A stretch of DNA of 64,000 nucleotides from Mortierella sp. BCC40632 (lineage: Eukaryota; Mortierellomycota; Mortierellomycetes; Mortierellales; Mortierellaceae). Shown here piece by piece: positions 54,672 to 64,000 of this stretch. A model generated the notes under the pieces. That model made no database searches, had not been told where the DNA came from, and was given only the letters and a program-made list of their open reading frames with translations. Numbering within the stretch: position 1 is the stretch's first letter; every line of letters begins with the position of its first letter. Made by a program: the position numbers and the translations under genes. The DNA lies in NCBI GenBank assembly GCA_011634665.1, contig WAEK01000008.1, positions 1,605,501 to 1,669,500 of the forward strand, given 5' to 3'.

Positions 54672-57567
54672 ATGGCTCCCAGGTAAAAATACCCTACCAT
54701 CTCCTCCCCCATTATCTACTCATCACCATTATTCCACCATCTCTCCTCATTGTCTTCGCCTTCGCCATTCCACCCACCTCAGTGAATCAATCTTCTAGTT
54801 CGCAACACTTTTCAGAGCAGATCCTACGGTGGGAACGATCGACATGCAGGCCAGCGTCTGAAGGTAGCTGGCAGATATGCAGCTTGGCTGACATGGCCGC
54901 GGTGTCAGGAGAGGACGCTTCCTATCCTGAATAGTGCCTATGGAGATGGAACCGGAGCCACGGAGACACCACAGCGACTGAAAGAGCAGCGCCATGGTCA
55001 TCGTCCCGCCTCTTCCTCTATTACTACTGTTACTCCCCCCTCCGACTACTCTCAACCCTACTGCACCAACGCTCCCGTATCTTCCTTGATTGCAGTGAAA
55101 CGCAGCGAGCCATAAAACGACCTGAGCAGTGAGCGCATTCGCCTTGGAGCAGAGGATTGCTTTCCTCCTTTCATATCCCACTTGTCTCTGCCAGATGACA
55201 TCTCCTGCCCATCTGTCCGAACGCCGCTATCGTCTCGGAATAATCGTGCTCGTGCCGCAAACAATGGAGCGCCCTTCCTGCGGCGTCTTCATCTGTTGTT
55301 GCTTCTGCTATTGTTGGGGATGAAGCGAGCGGGAGAGCGCCCGGCTGTCGGTGGAGCCACCTGCGTTGTCAGACCCTTGGCAACCCGCCGACATGGAGAC
55401 CGTCTCCTTTTCAGATGGCTCCGTCTCTAAGAAGAGCTGTTACTCTCTAGTCTTTCGGATTGGGCAGGACATGGTGACTGGAAGGGAGACGAGGGGCAAG
55501 AGAAAAACAGAGTGAGAGAAAGAGAGAGAGAGAGAAAAAGAGATAGAAACAGACAGAAAGAGAGGCGCTCTTTGATCATCCTTCTTTCTGGAGCATGGCG
55601 TAGGCGCTATTCTCATCGCTTGGAGTCCCTCCCTGTGATAATGGGTGGGGACGTTGTCATTCTCCATCCTGGTCCCGCATTCCCAACTGTTCCGTCACCT
55701 CCGAGCCTCTGAGAAGACACATGAATCCTCTAATGCCTTAGCCGCCAGACTAGGAATGGCTCAGTCTTCGCGTGGGTCGCCTCCAAAAACTTTAATACTC
55801 TTACTCATGTCCATCCTACCATCTTGTTCCCTCTCCCCCGATCTAGCTTCGCCAGCGCGGCCGAGGAGCTTGAGTATTACAAGCGACATTCCAAGGAGCT
55901 CGAAGAAGCTCTTTCAGAGACAAAGTACACTCTGGATGAGTTCCAACAGTCATCCAAGGAATTGGAGGAAGAACTGGAAAAGGAGATCGATTCGACGGAG
56001 CGGCGATACAACGAGATTAAGATCCGAAATGAGGCAATGAGACAGGAAGTCGAGGACTGGAAGGTATGCTTCTAAGGTGGCTCCTACAAGTCCTGGTGTT
56101 GTTACAGGAGCAGATGATTAGGGTGCTGGTTGATTTATCCTGGATTGCAGGCGACAAGCCGCGACTCGATACGCCTAGGCCATCTCATGACAATCTCATC
56201 TCTCAAGTTATCTGGAGGCGGGCTCCAAAGGGTTCTTTCTTTTGTTGCTCTAGCAGATAATTAATCAAAATCCCATTGCGACATACCTTCTAGGACAAAT
56301 ACAGTCTTGCGGTCAAAGAATCAAACGTCAACATCGGTCAGCTTACACGACAACTGGAGGTATTGAAGCAGCAGACAGATATGTTTATCAAGAAGGGGCG
56401 AGAGCTTGAACAGGACAATGACGATCTTGAGAGGACAGAGAGGTAGCATTTTCAGAGTGAACTGAATTTTTTAAAAATATTACTGTAGGAATAGAAGCAC
56501 CGTACAGCCGAACTAACATTCTCGCATCTTAACAATGACTACTGAAACGCAGGGCTGCAAAATGGTCCTTGCAAGAACTGGAAATCAAGTACAACGCGGC
56601 GGTTGAAAAAACAGCCATACTTGAGAGTGAGGTAGCCTCTAAGGCCTCTCTCACGGAGGAGCTGCAGAGAGTCAAGGACGAACTAAGAGGTAACAACGAC
56701 CATTAGTTTTACTTTAAGGAGCACTGCAGTGATGAAACCCAATGGACTAACCCCCAGTGCTCCTCAATAGATGTGAATGTCGAACTAGCAGTTATAAGAT
56801 CCAACCAGTCCTTGCCTAACAATGACTCTTCGGCTACACTCAGCTCAATGAGCGAGAGTTCAATCTCATTGGCAGGAGGGCACGAAGGAAAGTCACTAGT
56901 GCCTGGGGGCAGCTATGAAGCCATGCCATCTCTTCGCGCAAGACTAGCGCGGAGTGCAGCACTTCAACAACGGTCGGCGCCAGGTGCAACTGCCGAAGAT
57001 CCGGTCAGAGGACGAATGAGAAACCGAACAAGCATGGCAGGAGCAAAGAATAGTGGAGAGTCAGCACCAAATGGTAGCGCTGGTGCTGCAGACACTGAGT
57101 CTGTCGGTGCACCTATTCAAAATCCCGTTAGGATGGTTCAAGAAATGGTGGGCCGTGTCAAGGTTAGTATTTGATCAGTAGCTTTTTCCGTATAGGTGTC
57201 ATCCAGATGAGATCAGAGCCTGTACACTAACCATGTGATATACTTGCTATTATTAACATAGTCATTGGAGGCACGTCTTGTGTCATGCCGATCACTGGTG
57301 ACCCCTCTGCTGCAACCACCGCCATCCTATTCAACATCGAACCGTGCATCTATTCCTGGGAGCAACGGTAGTTATTCAAGCCTGACATCCTCTGGGACTA
57401 CATCTCCCCGTCCTGGTTCACCAGGCGGTTACTCGTCCCCCACTAGCCCAAGAGTTGTTCGTCGGACTTCTGCACTCTTGCAACAGCATTTACAACAGCA
57501 CAAGCTACAAAAGGCCCAGCAGCAAATGCAAATGCAACTGCAACAACAGCAGGAGAAACTCCAATAA
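54672..57567 (+). CDS. NudE/NDE1 family dynein regulator
   Basis: Six exons: 54672-54682, 55847-56063, 56294-56442, 56553-56689, 56771-57162, 57262-57567; 403 residues, all in frame. The first exon encodes only about MAPS and is joined over a 1164-base intron. It is supported by correct phase and a CT-rich leader, but is the least certain part. Residues about 5-170 form a long coiled coil with the NudE signature AEELEYYKRHSKELEEALSE and EMRQEVEDWKDKYSLAV-like segments. The rest is Ser/Pro-rich and ends in a Gln-rich helix. NudE binds Lis1/NudF and dynein and supports nuclear migration and vesicle transport along microtubules. In human NDE1 the coiled coil is the Lis1- and dynein-binding part; the same role here is inferred from conservation. 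Confidence 0.88.
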
Positions 57568-58543
57568 CACCCAAGGATTAGACCTATCCCTCCACATTTC
57601 ACTTTGTCGCAGAGTTGTCTCTTAACATCCCGCCGGTTTGGATGTGGAACTTCACGACCTTCTAAAGTGCGGAGGAAACTCGATGCCATTATGTGTTTCA
57701 TGGCTGCTTGCAGCGACTCTTTCTTTATCTTTGACTTGTACCACATTGTATCAACATCTCAAATGAATCGGCAGGAGTAAGCGCAAGAACACTACCCCAC
57801 AGCTGGATCTGTCGACTATACTCAATACCCGATCAATGAAAAACAACAACCTACACCCTATCCCCCTATCAGTATTCAGCAAAAGTATGACCCCTCACGC
57901 GAAAATGAAAATGAAAAAAAAAAAAAAAAAAAAAATGAAAAAAAAAATCTTTTGCAACATTTCCAATGTTTGAATGAGAACAATAAACCACGAGTATCTT
58001 GTGGAGGAACAGCTTCGGAGATTGTAGGATGTGAGGACGCGTATGTGCTGGTGCAGGGCGAAGCGCTGAATGGAGGGTTGCAGGTATGCATAAGGGGCTA
58101 TTGTCTGCATACGTTCTATGCATGTGGTGCAACCTCCTCGCGTCAATCGCAAAATGCCCCGCCTAGCTCGACGACAGAGAGTTGACCTCTAGGGGCCTGA
58201 GTGAAGTTGTCCCACGAGATGAGCTTGTCCTAGCGTCCAGCCAGGGCAAGGGGTGGATGTGGGCCAATCAGATTGGTCCGAGTTGACTGACAGAGAGAAA
58301 TAAAAACCTTCTTGAGCCGAGTGATACAAAATGAGCCACGCCTCACTCTCCTCTCTTTCTTTCTCTCTCTTTCTCTCTCTTTCTCTTTCTCTTTCCCCCC
58401 TCACCCCAAGTTCATCTCATCCACACCGACATCCACACCAACATCCACACCGAGTAGACTCACGCCATCCTTTTTCGACTGAATCTTTTATTATTATTTT
58501 TTTTCTCCATCTTCAACCACAGGATATCTCAAGTACACACGTC
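57568..58543. other. Intergenic between NudE and the acidic membrane protein
   Basis: No gene is supported. It holds an A22 run (57914-57935) and a CT-rich leader (58335-58400) for the next gene. Confidence 0.45.
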
Positions 58544-59266
58544 ATGCCAGGAATCGCTGCTTCCTATCGTGCCAAGGTCATGAACTGGCTCGCGACTATT
58601 GCCTCACCATCATCGACTCATGCTTCATCGATGCTCATCCTCCTTGGCCTCTTCGCCACCGCCACTGCTGCCGCTGCAGATGCTGCTGAGCAGGCTACCA
58701 AGGAGCCTATTCGTGTCCACCATCCCAAGATCTCATCCACATCAACCGCCGGCGCTGCTGACTCTGGGAAACAATTAGGCGAAGATGGTCAGGAGGTCAA
58801 ACAGCTCAACAACCAAGAAATGCTCTACTATCTTGCAATGGGCATGCTTTGCTCACAAGGTCTAATCCGACTCTTCACTTATATCTCAGCCAGACGCGAA
58901 GCCGCTGCCTTGGCAGCCCGCAAAAAGGATGACGACCTTGCTCAAGGATCAGGATCATCAGCAACAAAGAAACGGAATGGTGGACTCACCCTAAATGCAC
59001 TTGAAGAACTGGATCTGGAGCAAGAAGAGATTTTGATGCGGCAACGTCGTGAACACTTGGCAGCTTTAGGCGAAAATGCAGAGTTACTCGGTTCAGATAG
59101 TGATGATGGCGATTATGAGGCGGGAGAGGACGAGAGCAGCAGTGACGAGGAAATGGAGAGCGAGGTTGAAGAAAGTATGGAGAACATCGAGGCATCAGAG
59201 AGCGAGAGCGATATTGAGCGTCGACGCCGAATCTTGGTAGCAGGCGACGCTGAAATCGAGGAGTAA
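58544..59266 (+). CDS. Hypothetical membrane protein with acidic C-terminal tail
   Basis: Single exon, 240 residues. Two hydrophobic segments are visible: about residues 29-47 (MLILLGLFATATAAAA) and about residues 96-115 (YYLAMGMLCSQGLIRLFTYI). A basic patch (RREAAALAARKK) follows the second. The C-terminal ~90 residues are very acidic (Asp/Glu/Ser runs), then a short RRRRILV segment. The frame is open further upstream to 58331, but that part is a CT-repeat translation, so I chose the ATG at 58544. I do not recognise the family. An organelle or ER membrane protein with a cytosolic acidic tail is plausible. Confidence 0.65.
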   Translation: MPGIAASYRAKVMNWLATIASPSSTHASSMLILLGLFATATAAAADAAEQATKEPIRVHHPKISSTSTAGAADSGKQLGEDGQEVKQLNNQEMLYYLAMGMLCSQGLIRLFTYISARREAAALAARKKDDDLAQGSGSSATKKRNGGLTLNALEELDLEQEEILMRQRREHLAALGENAELLGSDSDDGDYEAGEDESSSDEEMESEVEESMENIEASESESDIERRRRILVAGDAEIEE

Positions 59267-60347
59267 AGGAGACAAAGAGTCTTCCTCCCCCTCATAAATC
59301 TCGGTTACGCACAACAACCTCTTTCTGTACACTTTGTTTTACCATTTTTATCCAGCTTCCGTTGGGAGCAAGCTTTTGCTGGACAACTCTACAATCATAC
59401 ACACCTCCCCCCCCCAAAAAAAAACAAACAAACTCCGCCTCAGAAACAGACCAATATTCGGCACTCTTTGAGCAAGCATCAGTCTGGTGCCATGAACATA
59501 TTCAAGATCCACTCATTTAACTCTATATATTTAAAAAAAAAAAAAAAAAAAAAAAAATCCGGACTAGCATAAAGTTTTTTACATCTTGCCCTGATCCTCC
59601 ACTCCAGGACCAAATTCGTAGACATTTTTTTTTCAACATTTGGATACATACATATATAAGGCAAAGGTCATAGCAGTTGCTCTATCCAATATCTAACAGA
59701 GCAACTCTTTTCGCTAGCACAAAATATCTGATTTTGCATAATAAAGTCCTGTCAAGCCATGGTCGTGAATGCCTCAACTATGTCTAATGATAGTTTTGAG
59801 GGCTGGAAGTGGTTTTATCCATTCTTACTCAAATGCATACTGGAATATATGTTGAAAAATATGATGGCCACACTAACAGGCATCCCTCGAAGACCGAATC
59901 TTCTGCGCAATAGCAACAGTACTCGACTACTCTATGCCTTGGAATAAACTAGTCGTGACCTTGGGCGAGCAAGCACTCACCCCCTGTGCATTCTAGAGAT
60001 TCCTGCTCATCAACAATTATCATTTGTCACATACATCAGAAAGTGCTAGCAAGTTAAAGACTGAGATTGCTCACTCAACTCTGTCTCTTGTTTAGCCCTT
60101 ACCACATGTCCCCACGAAGACCATTTTGGCGTTTCCCACAGGTAGAGGAAGTTGCTAGGCTATCTTGGAGACTCGAATAGATCGTTGCTTCAGCAAAAGC
60201 CCCAATCATTTCAAGAATAGGAAAAGTTAATAAAAGACAATCTCCATAACTTATGAGGTGCGGATGAAATAATTTGCCCAAGTATATACTAATAGAGAAA
60301 GAGATAATTGATGATTTCCTTCCTCCTTTCTCTCTGGAATCAAAAGT
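59267..60347. other. Intergenic between the acidic membrane protein and copy D
   Basis: No gene is supported. It contains C/A runs (59408-59425) and an A25 run (59533-59557). It includes the 3' ends of both flanking genes. Confidence 0.45.
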
Positions 60348-63300
60348 TTATTGAGCTATGACTTTAAATCGGACACGAGAGCTGTTAAAGATTTTTTCTA
60401 GTTCTTCGACATACTCAAAGGTCAATTGTTTTGGTCGGACCTCCAACTGAACTTCTAGATTTTCATTCGATTGTAAATGATCTGCCAACAGATCCAGTTC
60501 AGGGTCGAAAATGTTCACATGGACAAGGCGCAATAATGTAAAATCCTTGGAATCCATAGACTCAAAGAAACGCCTCCATCCTGAAGTCGATAACTGGATT
60601 AATTCTAGGTCAAAGGTCACTGGTTTATGATGCTCTTGAGAGTCCTTGGAGGAAGTCAATCCTGTTAGCCAGTCGATCAGCGAGTCTTCAATATCATCTT
60701 GTGCATCCCATCTCTCCGGAGAGGCAAACTTGATAGTAGATAATCTTGGGAAAACACCTCTCCGGATGGGAGCTTCTTTTACATCCAACAGCCACTCTTT
60801 TATCCCTTTCCCTGCAAGGTCGAGGTGAACTAGCTCGCCGGCATAGTAGGTTACTGCTTGGATCATGTGGTCCCGACTTTGAGGATTTTCAAGGTCGCTA
60901 CAGCAAATAGAGAGGGTAGGCGGTCCAGGAAATGTCTGTAAAAATTCTTGCATCAAGTAATCCTGCATCAAGACCTTCCATGGTAAATCCTTTTGATAGA
61001 CATTCATTGAGAACGATCCTTCGGAGATGTTGATTTGAATTGAAAATTCGTCGACAGGGTTCCATTCTATTGACTTTTTGCTGTTGGTTTTGTGGACAAT
61101 GACTTGCTTTGTCTTTCCAAAGTCATATTTGACCTCTAGTGTTACTAGGTGCCCCTTCCATGTGAGCATGAGTGACTCGAGTGGAAGAGTATGCCGTACG
61201 AGACGAGTGACAATATAGAACATATCAAATGCGCCACTACTACTGTCAATCTCGACAGTCAACCCACTCAAATGCGAATTGCTTTCCAAAAGATCCGCAA
61301 GAACTTTAACAGTACAAAGTCTTTCGGGGAGTACTAGTTGGACTAGATTCCGACAAAAGAGGTTTCGAACCTTTTCTAGAGAGAATGGTCGAATGGGATC
61401 ATCATGGTCAAGGGAAAGGTTGAACTTCATGATCTTGTCATCAATCATGTCGGAATAGAATGCTGCCTTGACGATGGTTGCCTTCACTTCCTCGTAAATA
61501 AGCTGCAACCGCCCTGTTCTTGAAAGAGACCCAAGTAGTCTAATGACTTGCTCCTGACCAATAGGATCGCAGTAGATAAAGCTAAGGGAATGGAGACTTG
61601 ATCCCAAAGGATTCTTGGGGAGATGACTGATTCGCTTAAAAAAGTCGGTACATAGCACGAGTTCAAAAGATTGAATGCGACCGTTCAGCATCATGTCCAC
61701 CAACGGATCGAATCGTCGCCCACGATTGAACATATCGTTAACAGGACCTGCAAACCGAATTGCATGGACTCGCAGGGTAGTGATATTGGCCACCTTGACA
61801 GATGACTCGAGTCTTCTCAAGTCGTCCAGGGTCGCGTCCCATGAAAGTTCAATGTCAAGATCATTGATACCTCTTGCCTTTTGAAGAGTGTCATAGAACT
61901 GTCTTGCAATCAGTCTTGATGGAAACTTGATAGTGATTCCACCATCATTCTCATTAAAACGACCCTTGTTGCTCTCGACAATGTCTTGAAGTTGTCTCCG
62001 GGCTGACTCCTTGTAATTCTCTCGGTAATGATCCAGACAAACCCATTTGACATGTCCCTCGTCAGTCACTATACGATAGAGATTTCCAAGAGTTCGACCA
62101 GTGTCTCGGTTTGAAAGATATGACTCTAGTTGCCTCAGGTCGGCACCCTCCAGTGCCTCAATATTACTGTACTTGGGATCATCCTCGGTTTCATTTTCCA
62201 GGCCTGTCGCTTCCATTCTAGATTGTAGAATCGAGATAGCATCATCTACAAGACTACCAAAGATGTCTTGTATTTCCTTGATCGCGTCCGATGCAAGCTC
62301 TACCTGCTCTGATACATTGGCCATCGCGAGAGCTGGGACAACGGTGGCGGCCGCAGCGACGCCATACTTGATCATCTGGAGAATGGTTAGGATATAGGGA
62401 CCGTATTTTTCGAGGAATTCTGTCGGTTGGTCCACATCGTATCCTTCGTGTTTGGCAAGATGGATCTTATGGAGCTTTTTCGAAGACTCGTTCATCGTGT
62501 GAGCACCGCACTCGCAGAGAAAGTAAAGACGGAACGGAATCGTGAATGGATTGAACCTATCTCTGAGACGAACTTCTCTTGGTAGGATGATAAATAGTCG
62601 CGGGATTGGATACTCGAGTAGCTCATAGGTCTGCGTGAGAACTGACTGAAGTCGCCCCTGGATGATGGCTAGTCGGTCGAGTGCCTGTTGTTGCATGTCC
62701 CTTAACTCTAACTGCATGTCACTGATCTGGTCCTGCTTCTTACTTAACTCATTCTGTAAAGTAGACATGTGGCTCTGTTGATCGAGAAGTTGGCCGTGAA
62801 GAGTAACGACTTCGGTGTGATGACCAGACATCACGTTGATTATTTTATTTGCTTGCCGCGACTGCCCCGTCATGATAGCCTGCAGACCAGAGTCAACAGT
62901 TCGTTCGTAGACTTTAATAAGAGACTGGGTTTCGTCAGAGATGTTATGTGTTCTCGAGACAATCTCCAGGTTCGCTGACCGGTTGTTTAGTTGTTTGGTG
63001 TCGATAATGGCTAGATGACCGACTTTCTGGTCAAGATTGGTCTGGTGACAGTGTTCGTCTGGCCAATGGACTCCGTCGGGGGAAGGAAGGCATATCACCT
63101 TGGCAGCTTCAATGGGCCGCTGGGGAATGTTCTCAAGGTTTGGTTCCGGAAATGCGACCACAACTTCAAAGACCGTGTTTGGGGAGGCGGCTATTCTCAA
63201 TGGCTCAAATCTAACATAAAAAAAAAAATTGTCAGAATAGTAGGCTCCTTGCGCGAGCTTAGCATAAGCGATCCAAAGGTGCTTACTCCCTCATCTTGGC

Positions 63301-63483
63301 GTCACACTCGAAATCAACCATCTCGTCATCCTTGAGGACATAGAGGACCCCTGGGTAGGCTCGGACAATATTATCCCACCGGACAACATCTTTTCTTGTC
63401 TCTTCGTCAAATCGTATCGGGATGATGACGCTTTTTCGAGGCACGATGTCTGCCGAGCAATAGAACTGCTGGCCCTTTGTCAT
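60348..63483 (-). CDS. Orphan family protein, copy D
   Basis: Exons 63287-63483 and 60348-63210, phase 2, 1019 residues, short intron of 76 bases. It has the same architecture as copies A and C but is diverged along its whole length. Residues 1-65 are the small N-terminal domain (IIPIRFDEETRKDVVRWDNI). A coiled coil lies at about residues 140-200 (repeated Leu/Gln/Glu), followed by YPIPRLFIILP, LYFLCECGAHT, HLAKHEGYDVDQPTEFLEKY, a hydrophobic Ala/Val segment, GHVKWVCLDHYRENYKE and the LRR-like C-terminal half. The frame is intact. This copy fixes the exon boundary used for A and C. Function is unknown. Confidence 0.85.
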
Positions 63484-63881
63484 ATTGGAACCTCTGACGG
63501 TTGGTTTGTAAAAAGGAGATCCTACAGGTAGTGGAAAGGGCGAGACCACGCAATGAGAAGAAGTGATGGGTTTAATGTAAGGATGAGGATGAGGATGAGG
63601 AAGGTTGATTTGTGTAGCTCATTCGGATGGCGCTCATCCATGCAAGCTAACGGAAAACACGGAATGGGAAATGATTGGAGCGTCCAACTGCGCATTCTCT
63701 CCATTCTTGGCAAAGGGTCCAACCCCGACTCTCCGATTAAGGCAGAGCCAATGGTACAAAGATTCCTCTTAGTAGGATCTCCTGCTATGGTGACCCATAG
63801 TTTGGAAAAATAGGGCTGTTGATGAGTATGCACCGCTGTGTATTTTAAACACTTCCTTTTTTTTTCTGGTTCCTACTTCAC
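63484..63881. other. Spacer between subtilisin 3 and copy D
   Basis: About 400 bases holding the 3' end of subtilisin 3 and the promoter of copy D, both on the minus strand. It includes a (GGATGA)n-like short repeat at about 63580-63602. Confidence 0.5.
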
Positions 63882-64000
63882 TTATGCTAGTACTACTGTC
63901 CCGAGGTTAAAAACCTCAAAGTCATTAGGGTATCTGCCTTTGGTTAATTGCCTCTGTGATGCTACTACAATATTGTAGATTCCAGGAGGCACCTGTACAG
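63882..64000 (-). CDS. Subtilisin-like protease paralog 3, C-terminal end (cut by window edge)
   Basis: The minus strand from the right edge reads in one frame to a TAA at 63882-63884 and matches the last ~38 residues of the other two subtilisins: a VVASQRQLTKG motif, then YPNDFEVFNLGTV (compare VVASQRKLSKG and FEVFDLGTV in paralog 1). The catalytic part lies outside the window. Copy D of the orphan family starts 399 bases further downstream on the same strand. Confidence 0.9.
   Translation of the reverse strand, partial: VQVPPGIYNIVVASQRQLTKGRYPNDFEVFNLGTVVLA

Noticed and set aside
58331..58543. N-terminal extension of the acidic membrane protein
   Set aside because: The extension translates a CT microsatellite and His/Pro repeats; the ATG at 58544 fits better.

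Overview
The window is nuclear DNA of a filamentous fungus, most likely an early-diverging Mortierellomycotina (Mortierellaceae) species. The basis is family resemblance recalled from memory: a repeated coiled-coil/leucine-rich-like protein family, a Crinkler-type NTPase-nuclease, paired Kre9-like surface proteins and subtilisins typical of that group. Short GT-AG introns, CT-rich 5' leaders and many long A/T homopolymers fit a fungal genome. No rRNA, tRNA, CRISPR array or bacterial operon was recognised.

Layout. 0-33 kb is accessory: an inverted pair of orphan-family genes (445-3645 minus, 6107-9313 plus) with a broken copy between them; a secreted subtilisin (10297-13350 minus); a Kre9-like membrane protein (15442-16396); a decayed Crinkler NTPase/nuclease (17114-19550 minus); a decayed composite gene joining an XPG/FEN-like nuclease domain to a Fanzor/TnpB-like RuvC nuclease (21454-25352 minus); a second Kre9-like gene (25460-26404); a small secreted protein; a relic of the orphan family; and a second subtilisin (30020-32764 minus). 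33-37 kb has no gene I can support. 37-59 kb is a compact housekeeping block: M28 aminopeptidase, AP-2 mu subunit, GST-like protein, Prx5-type peroxiredoxin, SERF-like protein, AIF-type oxidoreductase, SPF45-like splicing factor, Mdm35/TRIAP1, NudE and an unknown membrane protein. 60-64 kb returns to accessory content: a third full orphan-family gene and the 3' end of a third subtilisin.

Functionally, the housekeeping block includes three mitochondrial genes (peroxiredoxin, AIF-like, Mdm35) and cytoskeleton/trafficking genes (AP-2 mu, NudE). The accessory blocks hold secreted proteases, wall or surface proteins, an effector-type gene and nuclease genes of mobile origin. Exon structures of the intact genes were built by hand from splice signals, reading-frame continuity and family alignment; every listed structure keeps frame across all junctions.

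The most unusual items are the XPG-Fanzor composite, the mosaic near-identity of the two inverted orphan-family genes, and an orphan-family member lying within about 1 kb of the 3' end of each of the three subtilisin genes.
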